Source of the DNA: Improbicoccus devescovinae
GTDB lineage: Bacteria > Bacillota > Clostridia > Oscillospirales > Acutalibacteraceae
Assembly (NCBI GenBank): GCA_036245095.1
Contig: BSWA01000003.1
Location: 111,399 to 175,398, forward strand
Direction of reading: 5' to 3'
DNA: 64,000 bases
The notes beneath the pieces were generated by a model. That model did no database searches. It had not been told where the DNA came from and saw nothing but the letters and a program-made list of their open reading frames with translations. The stretch's first letter is position 1. Every line of letters starts with the position of its first letter. Shown one piece after another: positions 8,563 to 18,308 of this stretch. A program made the position numbers and the translations under genes.

Positions 8563-9282
8563 TTACTTGAACACTTGTGAGTATAATTCCAAATATTTTT
8601 CAAATTTCGAGATACTAGAATTTATAACAAGTTCTTCTGGGAAATTTATGCTTTCTAACAATGCAATCGCGTGCTCGAATTTCCCGACTTGAAAACTAAA
8701 ATGAGCATCAGAATTTACTATCACAGGCACTTGGTATTTTTTACAAATCCTTGCGATTTCTAGACAATTTTTTGTACTACCTATACGAGATACGTGAGAA
8801 CTGTTATTAATTTCAACCAACTTTTTTTTTTGCCCAAACACAGGTATCACAGATTCGTAATCATACTCAAATCCGACAGTCCCGCTATGCCCTATGACAT
8901 TTATACGCGGATTTTCAGCAACACCTAACCAGGCATCAGTGCATTCTTTGATCCCATGCGGGCCTTCAAATGGCAAATCATGTAGCGAGGCTATTACCCA
9001 ATCTAGCATGATTTTCATCTCAGGAAGATCTACATCACCTGCAGAATTTATTATATTTGCTTCTACACCTTTTAAAATCTTGATATTATTTATCGAATTT
9101 GGTATTATCCTCAAATTCTCAAAATACCAGGGTCCTGGCGCATCGGGAATCTTGCCAATATGATCCGTCGTAGCAACGGCCCACAATCCGGCTGATTTTG
9201 CGGCTTGTACGTTTTCAAGTAATGTGCTAAAAGCATGCCCCGATGCTACAGTATGACAGTGTGTATCAGCAATTATTTTCAT
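8563..9282 (-). CDS. PHP-domain phosphatase, YcdX type
   Basis: A 239-residue metal-dependent hydrolase of the PHP family. The first metal motif is DTHCHTVASGHAFST, followed by TTDHIGKIPDAPGP, typical of the YcdX branch. Further ligands lie in GVEANII, VIASLHD, VIGHSG and VNSDAHF. YcdX proteins bind three zinc ions and dephosphorylate small substrates; the natural substrate is unclear. The start at MKIIADTHCHT is preferred because AGGAGG lies 12 bases upstream. It is the last minus-strand gene before glmS. Confidence 0.88.
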   Translation of the reverse strand: MKIIADTHCHTVASGHAFSTLLENVQAAKSAGLWAVATTDHIGKIPDAPGPWYFENLRIIPNSINNIKILKGVEANIINSAGDVDLPEMKIMLDWVIASLHDLPFEGPHGIKECTDAWLGVAENPRINVIGHSGTVGFEYDYESVIPVFGQKKKLVEINNSSHVSRIGSTKNCLEIARICKKYQVPVIVNSDAHFSFQVGKFEHAIALLESINFPEELVINSSISKFEKYLELYSQVFK

Positions 9283-9478
9283 TTTATTAAAAAACCTCCT
9301 AGAAGCTTTATTTAAATTATATGAAAATTTATCTAAAAATTCCATATAAAATTAATTTATTAAATTTTTATTAAAATAAATAAATATACAAGCACAATTT
9401 TAATTTACAACTTGTAATATATTTATATCAAACATTAGTAGCCTATTGCAAGGCTTAATAACATGAGGTGGTTATTTT

Positions 9479-11314
9479 ATGTGTGGTATCGTGGGTTATG
9501 TTGGACGCAATCATGCTTCTCCGTTTCTAATACATGCGCTCGGGAAATTAGAATACAGAGGCTATGATTCAGCTGGTATCGCTGTATGCAACGATGGCAA
9601 TTTAAATGTTCTTAAGAAAAAAGGACGCATCCAAGTTCTAAAAAACGCATTAAACGGACTATTTGGTTTTGATGGAACATCTGGAATTGGTCATACACGT
9701 TGGGCGACTCACGGGGAGCCTTCTGACACAAATGCCCATCCTCACACATGCGAATCCGGCAAAATTTCAGTTGTCCACAATGGAATAATTGAGAATTATA
9801 TGATACTCAAAAAATCTCTAGAAAATAAAGGTGTAATTTTCAAGTCCCAAACTGACACCGAAGTCATTGTTGCTATGATGGGCTTTTTCTATAATGGCGA
9901 CATATTTAACACTGTCAGGAAAACTATTCTAAGCTTAGAAGGCTCGTTTGCTCTTGGTATTTTATGCGCTGATTACCCTGAACAAGTAATCGCTGTAAAA
10001 AAAGAAAGTCCTCTAGTAATCGGCTTTGGTGACAATGAAAATTATATAGCTTCCGATATTTCGGCATTTGTCGACAAAACCAAGAAAATATGTCGTCTCG
10101 ACGAGTGCGAAATAGCTGTTTTGAACTCCGATTCAGTAAATTTTTATAATTTCAATGGCGAAAAAATAGAAAAAAATTTGACAAACATAGACTGGACTAT
10201 AGGCTCAAGCGAAAAAGATGGTTTCGAACATTATATGTTAAAAGAAATAATGGAACAACCAGCAGCAGTTCGAGCTACTATTAAGCCTAGAATAAAAAAT
10301 AACGAAATAATCATGAACGAACTAGATAAATTTGACAAAAAATACATTAATTCCATCAAAAAAATATGCATAGTAGCCTGTGGTTCTGCATATCATGTAG
10401 GCGTTGCGGCGAAATACATTTTTGAAACCCTGATAAAAATACCCGTAGAAGTAGACTTAGCATCTGAATTTAGATACCGTTCTCCGGTTATCAATACCGA
10501 AACACTCATGATAATAATAAGCCAATCAGGCGAAACAGCCGACAGTCTTGCCGTTTTGCGAGAATCCAAGCGTCATGGCGCAAAAGTGCTAGCAATAGTA
10601 AACGTAGTAGGAAGTTCCATCGCCTCTGAATCCGATTTTGTATTTTACACCTGGGCAGGCATTGAAATCTCAGTAGCAACTACAAAAGCATATAGCGCCC
10701 AACTTGCGTCGATTTATTTATTTGCTTTTTATATCGCAAAAATACGCGATAGTCTCACAAATGAAAATTCTTACAAAAAGTATTTAGATTCTATTAATAA
10801 ATTGCCAGATCTTATAACAAATATATTAGAAACCAAAGAAGAAATATACAAAATAGCCAAAAAATACACAGCATGCGACAACGTATTTTTCCTAGGCCGG
10901 GGTTTAGATTATGCTGTAAGTCTCGAGGGATCATTGAAATTCAAAGAAGTTTCATACATTCATTCAGAGGCCTATGCAGCAGGTGAATTAAAACACGGCA
11001 CAATCTCATTAATAGAAACCGGCACGCTTGTATATGCTATCGCGACCAATAAACGTTTGTTCGAAAAAACCGTAAGTAATATACGCGAAGTAATCGCCCG
11101 TGGCGCGGTCTGCGTAGTAATAACTACAGAATCAAAAAAAACCGATATTTCCGATTTCGCTAGTGATATAATTTGCATCCCAGATGCCCCCGAATTTATG
11201 CTGGCTTCATTAGCGGTAGTCCCACTACAATTAATAGCATATTACACCGCGGTAATGCTCGGAAGAGATATAGACAAACCCAGGAATCTAGCCAAATCCG
11301 TCACAGTAGAGTAA
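9479..11314 (+). CDS. glmS: Glutamine-fructose-6-phosphate aminotransferase
   Basis: GlmS makes glucosamine-6-phosphate from fructose-6-phosphate and glutamine, the first step toward UDP-GlcNAc. The 611-residue enzyme starts MCGIVGYVG with the catalytic Cys2, has the glutamine-binding HTRWATHG and HNGIIENY, two SIS domains (ACGSAYHVG, SQSGETADS, GRGLDYAVSLEGSLKFKE), and the end DKPRNLAKSVTVE. AGGTGG lies eight bases before the ATG. The leader holds only a small GCC/GGC hairpin near 9442-9455 and no glmS ribozyme core. The next gene, glmM, performs the following step. The 337 bases between 11315 and 11651 show no gene. Confidence 0.98.
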   Translation: MCGIVGYVGRNHASPFLIHALGKLEYRGYDSAGIAVCNDGNLNVLKKKGRIQVLKNALNGLFGFDGTSGIGHTRWATHGEPSDTNAHPHTCESGKISVVHNGIIENYMILKKSLENKGVIFKSQTDTEVIVAMMGFFYNGDIFNTVRKTILSLEGSFALGILCADYPEQVIAVKKESPLVIGFGDNENYIASDISAFVDKTKKICRLDECEIAVLNSDSVNFYNFNGEKIEKNLTNIDWTIGSSEKDGFEHYMLKEIMEQPAAVRATIKPRIKNNEIIMNELDKFDKKYINSIKKICIVACGSAYHVGVAAKYIFETLIKIPVEVDLASEFRYRSPVINTETLMIIISQSGETADSLAVLRESKRHGAKVLAIVNVVGSSIASESDFVFYTWAGIEISVATTKAYSAQLASIYLFAFYIAKIRDSLTNENSYKKYLDSINKLPDLITNILETKEEIYKIAKKYTACDNVFFLGRGLDYAVSLEGSLKFKEVSYIHSEAYAAGELKHGTISLIETGTLVYAIATNKRLFEKTVSNIREVIARGAVCVVITTESKKTDISDFASDIICIPDAPEFMLASLAVVPLQLIAYYTAVMLGRDIDKPRNLAKSVTVE

Positions 11315-11651
11315 AAAAATATAAAATTCATAATATTTAATGCAATCCCAAAGAAACAGCATAATTAACATAAATCAATAATAAATCTTCTGAATTCTAT
11401 GCATTTGCACTAAAATACTAAAAATCATAAACAAACACAGAAACTAACTCTGCATTTACGTTTTTTAATATAACATCAAATTAATAAAAATAAATATTAA
11501 ATTCGCAAAATTGTATACTTGTATATTATTTTCAAAAAAATTAAACATTTTTCATAAAAAATATATATATTTTCTGGCTTGAAATATTTAAAATATCAAA
11601 CATAATTACACGGGTATTTTAGGCTATAATTAATTATAAAGGTGGGTTTTT

Positions 11652-13088
11652 ATGATTAATAAACATATCAACAAAAGTCCAAGATTATTTGGTACAGACG
11701 GTGTTCGTGGGATTGCTAATCTTGAACTTTCTTGTGAACTTGCACTAAATATTGGCCGTGGGATGGTATTTGTTTTAGGCAAAAAGTACAAAAAAAACAT
11801 TAAAAAAATATTAATAGGCAAGGACACTAGAATATCCTCTGACATGCTTGAATCAGCGATCCAAGCCGGAATTTGCAGCATGGGCGCCGATGTTATTAGT
11901 TTAGGAATAGTTCCAACTCCTGCAGTCGCATTTTTAGTGACCGAACTTAAGGCCGACGCCGCTGTTATGATTTCGGCATCGCATAATTCTTTCGAATTTA
12001 ATGGAATTAAAATATTCGATAAAAATGGTCATAAATTGGATAATATAACTGAGGATGAAATCGAATATTTTGTGCATAATAACCAAGAAATTATTTTTAA
12101 CAATAACAAAAATATCAAAAATACCAAAAACATAAAAATCGGAAAAGTTTTGCATGCCATAGATAATGAAGATTATATTAGTAAATATGTGAATAATATT
12201 TGCGATAATTTAATAAATATTAAAAATAACTTAAATTTTGATTTCGAAAATTTTAAAATTTTAATAGATTGCGCTAATGGCTCTGGATGTATTTATGTCG
12301 AAAAATTATTTGAAAAACTAGGAGTTCATCATAAAATTCTATTTAATAATCCTGACGGAATAAACATAAATAATAAATGTGGCTCGACAGATTTAGAGAA
12401 TTTGTCTAAATTTGTAATAGAAAACAAATATAACTTGGGTCTGGCATATGACGGCGATGCAGACAGATGCATTGCTATTGATGAAACCGGCAGAATCATC
12501 GATGGAAATTATATTATGGCACTTTGCGCTTTAGAACTCAGCAAAAATAATAAATTAGAAAAAAACACCGTAGTTGGTACCTGCATGGCTAATTTGGGAT
12601 TGATACTTTTTTTGCAAAATAAAAACATAAATTTTGTCGAAACCGACGTCGGCGATAGGTATATTTTGGAAAATATGACAAAAAATAACTATAACTTCGG
12701 CGGTGAAGAATCTGGTCATATAATTTTTAAAGATATTAGCACTACCGGGGATGGACTGCTTACAAGCGCTATGATAATCGATGCTTTGATTGGCAATAAT
12801 ATGAAATCCTCCGATATTTTGAATTTGTTCAAAAAAATTCCAGAAGCTCTAATTAACATCAAAGCTCAAAATAATGATATCGAATTCGCAAATAAAGTCA
12901 AGAGAAAAATCGCTGAAAAATGCAGTTTTTTTTCAAATAAAAACAAAAAAATATTCAAATTATTTGTTAGAAAATCAGGTACCGAACCTGTAATTCGCAT
13001 TTTGGTGCAGTCTGAAGACAAATTGGCGCTGGATAACATCGAAAATTTTATTCATAAAAATTTCAACGTCAAAGACCAAAGGCATTAA
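11652..13088 (+). CDS. glmM: Phosphoglucosamine mutase
   Basis: GlmM turns glucosamine-6-phosphate into the 1-phosphate. The phosphoserine loop MISASHNSFEFNGIK, metal-binding DGDADR, sugar-binding GGEESGH and phosphate-binding RKSGTEPVIRI are all present. At 478 residues it is about 30 longer than usual; the extra length includes an Asn/Lys-rich stretch (about 155-175 and 190-200) that reflects AT drift. AAAGGTGGG lies just before the start. It follows glmS; in many Clostridia the order is reversed. A second, divergent phosphohexomutase lies at 53223-54710. Confidence 0.97.
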   Translation: MINKHINKSPRLFGTDGVRGIANLELSCELALNIGRGMVFVLGKKYKKNIKKILIGKDTRISSDMLESAIQAGICSMGADVISLGIVPTPAVAFLVTELKADAAVMISASHNSFEFNGIKIFDKNGHKLDNITEDEIEYFVHNNQEIIFNNNKNIKNTKNIKIGKVLHAIDNEDYISKYVNNICDNLINIKNNLNFDFENFKILIDCANGSGCIYVEKLFEKLGVHHKILFNNPDGININNKCGSTDLENLSKFVIENKYNLGLAYDGDADRCIAIDETGRIIDGNYIMALCALELSKNNKLEKNTVVGTCMANLGLILFLQNKNINFVETDVGDRYILENMTKNNYNFGGEESGHIIFKDISTTGDGLLTSAMIIDALIGNNMKSSDILNLFKKIPEALINIKAQNNDIEFANKVKRKIAEKCSFFSNKNKKIFKLFVRKSGTEPVIRILVQSEDKLALDNIENFIHKNFNVKDQRH

Positions 13089-13144
13089 TTTGCACAAAAA
13101 TATACTAATATTTTTAAAATTTATATTTAATATTCGTTTATAAA

Positions 13145-13268
13145 TTCAGTATATTTTAAAAAAATCTGTAAAATTCAATATTTATTATTTATTTTCCAAA
13201 ATTTATATTGACATTTATTTTTAGATTGAGTATATTAAAAATAATCTAAAATTCAATATTTATTATTG
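13145..13268. repeat. Direct repeat containing promoter elements
   Basis: An imperfect copy of about 45 bases is present at 13145-13190 and again at 13226-13268. Both contain GAGTATATT or CAGTATATT followed by AATTCAATATTTATTATT. Only the downstream copy carries a good -35 element in front. The duplication lies directly upstream of the PAAR-like gene and may come from a small tandem duplication. Confidence 0.7.
13208..13236 (+). promoter_or_regulatory. Sigma-A type promoter for the PAAR-like gene
   Basis: TTGACA at 13208-13213 and TATATT at 13231-13236 are separated by 17 bases, close to full consensus. It lies about 55 bases before the start codon of the PAAR-like gene. Most housekeeping genes in the window lack such an element. 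Confidence 0.75.
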
Positions 13269-13289
13269 ATTTTTTTGGGGGAATATATA

Positions 13290-13757
13290 TTGGGGAAACC
13301 TGTAGTAAACGGATCACTAATTGAATGCGATAAATCAACAATGTGCCCACCGAACACTCCAGTACCTTCTTTTGTGCCTGGGGCCGCTATGCCAATACAA
13401 GTAACGCCAATTAATCGTGTTAATGCTGGCGGCGTTCCGATTGCAAACGAAATAGATGCTTTACCTGGATCAAATATTCCAATGTTTTTTGCGTGTCAAT
13501 CCATGACAAACCCCACAGTAGTTGCTGCATGTGCAACAGCAGCCGCTTCAACTATGGGTGCTATGCAAAAAGCAGCTGCGCAGTGCCTTTTTACGCCTAT
13601 GCCTCCCGGCAAATGGACAACCGGATGTAAAAAATGCAAAATCGGAGGTCAAGCAGTTCTTGACGAAAGTGGAGAATTGAAATGCATGATGGGCGGCACT
13701 ATTAAAATTAAAAAAAATTTATTTACGGGAGCTAATGGGCAGGTAGAATGTTCATGA
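13290..13757 (+). CDS. PAAR-like (DUF4280) spike-tip protein
   Basis: A 155-residue protein with the DUF4280 layout: a cysteine near the start (GSLIECDK), a central FFACQSMTNPTVVAA, then CLFTPMPPGKW, KIGGQAVLDESGELKC and MMGGTIKI. PAAR-like proteins cap the spike of contractile injection machines (extracellular or phage-tail-like systems, T6SS) and can carry effectors. No sheath, tube or baseplate gene is in the window. A TTG is taken as start because GGGGGAA lies six bases upstream; an upstream in-frame TTG has no such site. Direct function as a tip is inferred from the family. Confidence 0.85.
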   Translation: MGKPVVNGSLIECDKSTMCPPNTPVPSFVPGAAMPIQVTPINRVNAGGVPIANEIDALPGSNIPMFFACQSMTNPTVVAACATAAASTMGAMQKAAAQCLFTPMPPGKWTTGCKKCKIGGQAVLDESGELKCMMGGTIKIKKNLFTGANGQVECS

Positions 13758-13939
13758 TTTTTTGTTTTTAAACTGGTTTTATTAAATTTTTATTAATTTT
13801 TTATTAAATTTCAGGGAAATACTTGAAAAAAATTCCTCTTAAAAGTAACATTCATATGCACGATAGATATTATGTTATAAATATTGTAACACGGCCAAAA
13901 TGTATTATTTATATGGCTAGTGTTTGTTGAGGAGTGTTT

Positions 13940-14215
13940 ATGAATAAATCAGAAATCATCACTGAAATTTCAAGTAAAACAGGTGAAGACAAAAAAAAAG
14001 TGGAAAATTTCATCGAAGCATTTATGGGCACAGTTATAAATGCATTATCTCAAAGTGATAAAGTACAGCTTTTAGGTTTTGGTACATTTTTAATCCGTCA
14101 TCGGGAGGCGCGTATAGGCAGAAGCCCAAGAGACGGTGCTAATATCCAGATACCGGCATCTAATTCTCCAGTTTTCAAGCCAGGCAAATCATTTAAAGAT
14201 GCTGTTAATTCATAA
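13940..14215 (+). CDS. hup: HU-family DNA-binding protein
   Basis: This 91-residue histone-like protein bends DNA and compacts the nucleoid. It shows the HU/IHF signature GFGTFLIRHREARIGRSPRDG, with the DNA-gripping arm and the end PVFKPGKSFKDAV. GAGGAG lies five bases before the ATG. Its last six bases overlap the end of the convergent transpeptidase gene. HU rather than IHF is expected in Firmicutes. Confidence 0.95.
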   Translation: MNKSEIITEISSKTGEDKKKVENFIEAFMGTVINALSQSDKVQLLGFGTFLIRHREARIGRSPRDGANIQIPASNSPVFKPGKSFKDAVNS

Positions 14216-15829
14216 ATTCCGCTTAGTAATTTCATCTGCCAGCTCTTTGAAAATCGGAGCACATGTGGTGTGACCATTTTCACAGTCTTCGGCTATTATT
14301 GTAATACAATATTTTGGGTTGTCAAATGGAAAAAAACCCGTAAACCATGATTGAGTTACACGTTTGTTATTCTTGAATATACCTGTTTCTGCAGTTGAAG
14401 TTTTTGCGGCCGCTGTACAAGTTTTAGGCCGACCAGTGGCACTTGTGCCTATGGTTATCGAAGATTTCATGAATTTTTTCAAAAGATCTGATGTGAATTT
14501 TTTAAAGCATTTTTTAGGAGTTTTATATAAATTTTCAGCTTCGAATTCCATATTTTCATTTATAATTCCCATAACTAATTTTGGTTCAGAATACATTCCA
14601 TTTGAAGCAATTGTATTAGTTAATGCAGCTATATGCAGCGGTGTAGCCAGCAATTTCCCTTGACCAAATGAAAAAATAGCAGCTTTTTTTTCATCATGAA
14701 GTTCATTAATATCAGGTAATATTCCCGCGTCTGAATTTAAATTTGGTGCAATTTGAATTGACTGACTAAACCCCAAATTTCTAGCTATTTCTAAGAAAAA
14801 ATTAGGATCAATTTTTTTAGATAATTCAGCGAAATATCCATTGCAAGAACAAGCAATAGCATGATTTAAATCGATTTTCCCATGTGATTTGCGATTATAG
14901 CAATCAATTTTAGAACCACAATTTAAAATACATATCCCTGTACAATCATAAATTTCATTTTCATCTAGACCAGACTCTAAGCCTGCGATAGATGTTACTA
15001 ATTTAAAAACTGATCCCACGTCATAAGAATTTAAAGCTCTATTTAAAAATGGAGATTCTGGGTCGTTTAGATGATATGCCATGTTTTCAGGAGAGAAATT
15101 CGGTAAACTTATACAAGATTTTATCTCACAATCTGGAACTTTTGTGATAATTACCGAACCTCTGTTTATATATTTTTCGGATATATTTTCTGTAATTTCT
15201 TGTAAATTTTTGTCAATATAAAGCTTCACACCTTTATTAACTGAATATGATTTATCTATTATACATGATTTTCCTCCAGATATAATATTCCCAAAAGCGT
15301 TAGTATAATATATAATTTCAATTTCACTTTCATTATTTAAATAATTATTATAAATTTTTTCAATTCCAGATATTCCATTATTTTCACTGTCAACATAACC
15401 GACCAAATGTATACTGGATATATTTTTATTAGTCCTAACTGGAATATCGAAAATATTATTGTTATTTTTGTTTATATTTTTATAATTTTTGTTTAATTTC
15501 ACTAAAAAAGGGAATCCGTCTTTTAATTTTTTGGATATTTTTTCTTTGTCATAATCTATAAAATTCAAAATTCCAGAAAGCTCTGTAGGATTATTCGGAT
15601 TTATAACTGCTATTTTTTTTGTCTCATTATCAACTAAAGGTATATTATTACAATCATAAATTAAACCTCTGGAATTCGATATTCTTAATTTATATGAAGA
15701 TTGTTTTAGTGCTGTTTCATAAAAATTTTCATTTGTAGCTATTTTTTTTATATTAAATAACATTAAAATAATCGAACACATAAATAAAATAAATAATTTT
15801 AAAATTTTATTTATCAAATTTTTAATCAC
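14210..15829 (-). CDS. Penicillin-binding transpeptidase (class B type)
   Basis: A 539-residue peptidoglycan transpeptidase: one N-terminal membrane anchor (about 10-27), a dimerisation region, and a C-terminal penicillin-binding domain. The active-site motifs are SVFK, SCN (ACSCNGYF) and KTS (AAKTSTAETG). It cross-links peptide stems outside the membrane; FtsI/SpoVD or PBP2 are the nearest types. In Clostridia such a gene normally follows rsmH-ftsL, but here that pair sits far away at 36632-38183 while this gene overlaps thiT by eight bases. That hints at rearrangement. Which class B enzyme it is cannot be settled by eye. Confidence 0.88.
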   Translation of the reverse strand: MIKNLINKILKLFILFMCSIILMLFNIKKIATNENFYETALKQSSYKLRISNSRGLIYDCNNIPLVDNETKKIAVINPNNPTELSGILNFIDYDKEKISKKLKDGFPFLVKLNKNYKNINKNNNNIFDIPVRTNKNISSIHLVGYVDSENNGISGIEKIYNNYLNNESEIEIIYYTNAFGNIISGGKSCIIDKSYSVNKGVKLYIDKNLQEITENISEKYINRGSVIITKVPDCEIKSCISLPNFSPENMAYHLNDPESPFLNRALNSYDVGSVFKLVTSIAGLESGLDENEIYDCTGICILNCGSKIDCYNRKSHGKIDLNHAIACSCNGYFAELSKKIDPNFFLEIARNLGFSQSIQIAPNLNSDAGILPDINELHDEKKAAIFSFGQGKLLATPLHIAALTNTIASNGMYSEPKLVMGIINENMEFEAENLYKTPKKCFKKFTSDLLKKFMKSSITIGTSATGRPKTCTAAAKTSTAETGIFKNNKRVTQSWFTGFFPFDNPKYCITIIAEDCENGHTTCAPIFKELADEITKRNL

Positions 15830-16382
15830 TTCTTTTTATTTTTGTTTTTTCAAGAAAATCTAAAATACACGAATATTTTAATACTAAAATAATTATGCAT
15901 ATCTCCGGAAACGAGTAGGAAATATTATAAAAAAATGAAATTTTCAACGAATTTTTTATGCTAATTTCATAAGAATTCCAAATTAGTATTCCCGAAATAA
16001 AATGTATTATAAATTTTGCTAACAAGCTCAAAATAATACTAATATTATTTTTTAAAAATTTATTAAAAAAATATATTAATAGTATACAAAAATTACTCAA
16101 AAAATAATCTAATAATATACTTAATATAATATATCCGACATTTGCAGCAGGAGGTATATGAAAATTAACCAAAATTTTAAAAAATTCTTTAATAATTATG
16201 AGTAAAATGCCAAATTTAAATTTATTCCGTAAACAAAAAATTATGATTGGAACAAGTTCTAATGTAACTGAACCCCCATTCAGCATCTTAAATAACACAA
16301 ATTCATATTTCAATACTAGAGAAATCACTAAACATATGGCCATTTCTGATAGTACTAAATTTCTTTTATTATATTTCAACAT
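15822..16382 (-). CDS. thiT: ThiT-like thiamine ECF transporter S component
   Basis: A 186-residue membrane protein with about six hydrophobic segments. The segment GGSVTLELVPIIIFCLR and the later HFISGILIWNSYE followed by YNISYSFPE match the thiamine-binding ThiT family. ThiT captures thiamine and works with the shared EcfA-EcfA'-EcfT module, which is not in this window. No TPP riboswitch is seen upstream because the gene sits inside a run behind prmC, overlapping it by 14 bases. Thiamine uptake would suit an organism that depends on its surroundings. MreD was considered because of the neighbouring transpeptidase but the motifs do not fit. Confidence 0.78.
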   Translation of the reverse strand: MLKYNKRNLVLSEMAICLVISLVLKYEFVLFKMLNGGSVTLELVPIIIFCLRNKFKFGILLIIIKEFFKILVNFHIPPAANVGYIILSILLDYFLSNFCILLIYFFNKFLKNNISIILSLLAKFIIHFISGILIWNSYEISIKNSLKISFFYNISYSFPEICIIILVLKYSCILDFLEKTKIKRSD

Positions 16383-17244
16383 TTTTGAACCCCAAAACCA
16401 CGCGTTCTATATTATTTATATCTTTTTTTATTATAATATTATTAAAATTTAATTTTCTCATAATATTAGCTACTAATTCAGATTGATTTATTCCTACTTC
16501 AAACGCCATGAATCCTCCTAATTTAAGTTTACTACGCCATTTTTTTGTGATGTTTTCATAAAAATACAACCCATTCACGCCACCATTTAGTGCATTTTTT
16601 GGTTCCTGCTTAACTTGATAAGAAAGAAATTTTAATTCTGAACTGGGAATATAAGGTGGATTTGATATAATAGCGTCAAATTTTAAATTTTGTGTTTTTT
16701 TGTGTAATTTAAATATATTTTGATTAGTAGCTTTTATTTTTTTATTATAATCTCCAAAGTTTTGGCTTATATTTTTTAATAAAAAATTAAATGCCGGCTT
16801 ATATGATTCAACAAGTTCAACAAAAAAATTAAAACCAAAATATTTTTTCAGTGATAAACCAATAGTCCCCGAACCAGCACATAAATCAATTATTTCTGAA
16901 TTATTATTTAGATATTTTATGCAAGTCCTAACCAGAATCTCGGTATCATCGCGAGGAATAAAAACTCCAGGACCAACTTGAATATTAATATTATAAAATT
17001 TCCAATGACCAGTAATATATTGAACTGGTTCTCCTGAAATTACTCGTTTTAATTTACAAAAAAAATCTTTAATTATCTCCTTTTTTGGGTGTATATACAA
17101 ATAATTATTATAATATTTTAATAAAATTAAATCAAGTCTTTTAATTTTGAAAACATCTTCAAATATAATCAAAAACTCATTAAAGTGTATATAATTACTA
17201 TTTTTCGAAACATATTTTTTGCCATTTTTGTATATTTCATACAA
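16369..17244 (-). CDS. prmC: Release factor glutamine methyltransferase PrmC
   Basis: PrmC methylates the glutamine of the GGQ motif in release factors RF1 and RF2. The 291-residue sequence has the N-terminal helical domain ending GEPVQYITGHWKFY, the SAM site IDLCAGSGTIGLSL, and the catalytic NPPY (ISNPPYIPSSEL). The start is uncertain: AAGGAGG lies 15 bases before the TTG used here, but an ATA codon only nine bases after it would fit spacing better. The gene lies 10 bases after the kinase gene; prfA is not adjacent. A branched Asn/Lys/Ile-rich composition reflects AT drift. Confidence 0.93.
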   Translation of the reverse strand: MYEIYKNGKKYVSKNSNYIHFNEFLIIFEDVFKIKRLDLILLKYYNNYLYIHPKKEIIKDFFCKLKRVISGEPVQYITGHWKFYNINIQVGPGVFIPRDDTEILVRTCIKYLNNNSEIIDLCAGSGTIGLSLKKYFGFNFFVELVESYKPAFNFLLKNISQNFGDYNKKIKATNQNIFKLHKKTQNLKFDAIISNPPYIPSSELKFLSYQVKQEPKNALNGGVNGLYFYENITKKWRSKLKLGGFMAFEVGINQSELVANIMRKLNFNNIIIKKDINNIERVVLGFKNVEI

Positions 17245-17254
17245 ATTTATAAAT

Positions 17255-18295
17255 TCATTCCTCCTTAAAAATAGGTATAGAAATTAAAACAGTAGTCCCC
17301 TGAGTTTCGACGCTGTTTATTTCTAAACTGCCATTATGCGCTATGATAATTTCATTAGCTATTGCCAATCCAATGCCAGAACCCCGATGTGTAACATCAG
17401 CTTTGTAAAATTTTTGCTTAATTTTAGATAGACATTGTTTCGGAACTCCACAGCCATTATCAGTAATTTCAATAATTATTTTGTTATCTTTTTCGGCTAA
17501 TATTACTAAAATTTCACCGTTTTCTTCAGTGTATTTAATGGAATTGTCAATTATATTTACAAAAACTTGCCGTAATCTTGCCCTATCGCCCCAAATGCAA
17601 GATATCGATTCAGGGGCATCACAAAGCAAAGTTTTATTGTCACAACTCGCACGGTCTTTAAACATGAAAACAGCTTCATTTATTTCTGCTGATAAATCGA
17701 TTTTTTCCATGTTCATAATAATTCTGCCGCTCTCAAAGCCAGAAAAATCTATTAATTCGTCTACTATGCCAGAAAGCCGCTCGGTTTCTTTTATTATGAC
17801 TTCTAGGCCGCGGCGTAAAGTCGATAAGTCTATTACATTTCCAACTTTCATGGTCTCGGCCCAGCCTTTTATTGCTGTAAGCGGTGTTCGAAGTTCGTGC
17901 GATATTGATGAGATAAAATCATTTTTTAAATGTTCGGATGCTTTTATTTTAAAGGCAATTTCACCAATTTTTTCTATTAAATTATCAATTTCATTGTCAA
18001 TTTCAATATTAAAATTATAACTTTCATTATCATTGTATAAAATGCTTTTGGATATTATATACAAAATTTCGTCTATTTTATTTATTTTTTTGAAAACTTT
18101 AGATATAAAAACTCGGCCAAAAAAAACAAAAACCAAAGATATTGTAATGCATAAAAAAAATAAAATAATACATCCTGGTAAATTTAATATATTGAAAACT
18201 TTTGAACATAAAATAATTAAAAAAAATGTGAATAAAATTAAAAAAAATGTCAATTTTAAACTACAAAATATCCAATTTTTCGTCAAATTTTTCAT
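17255..18295 (-). CDS. Sensor histidine kinase
   Basis: A 346-residue membrane kinase. Two N-terminal membrane segments (about 14-30 and 38-65) with almost no extracellular loop between them suggest that it senses within the membrane. A short linker leads to the H-box SHELRTPLTAIKG, and the ATPase domain shows the N box NIIDNSIKYT, DNGCGVPK, and GSGIGLAIANEI. It lies 13 bases after its response regulator gene and both follow the SCIFF genes, a pairing that recurs in Clostridia. The signal is unknown. Confidence 0.93.
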   Translation of the reverse strand: MKNLTKNWIFCSLKLTFFLILFTFFLIILCSKVFNILNLPGCIILFFLCITISLVFVFFGRVFISKVFKKINKIDEILYIISKSILYNDNESYNFNIEIDNEIDNLIEKIGEIAFKIKASEHLKNDFISSISHELRTPLTAIKGWAETMKVGNVIDLSTLRRGLEVIIKETERLSGIVDELIDFSGFESGRIIMNMEKIDLSAEINEAVFMFKDRASCDNKTLLCDAPESISCIWGDRARLRQVFVNIIDNSIKYTEENGEILVILAEKDNKIIIEITDNGCGVPKQCLSKIKQKFYKADVTHRGSGIGLAIANEIIIAHNGSLEINSVETQGTTVLISIPIFKEE

Positions 18296-18308
18296 AGTAA
18301 AAAAAATC

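Noticed and set aside
9346..9478. glmS ribozyme in front of glmS
   Set aside because: The gap is only 133 bases, very AT-rich, and none of the conserved ribozyme core segments is present; only a small GCC/GGC hairpin was found.
11315..11651. Small RNA or gene between glmS and glmM
   Set aside because: Only AT-rich sequence was seen, with a TATAAT at 11625-11630 lacking a good -35; no frame or stable hairpin.
15822..16382. mreD reading of the membrane protein next to the transpeptidase
   Set aside because: GGSVTL and HFISGILIW..Y are thiamine-transporter motifs; nothing fits MreD beyond size and hydrophobicity.
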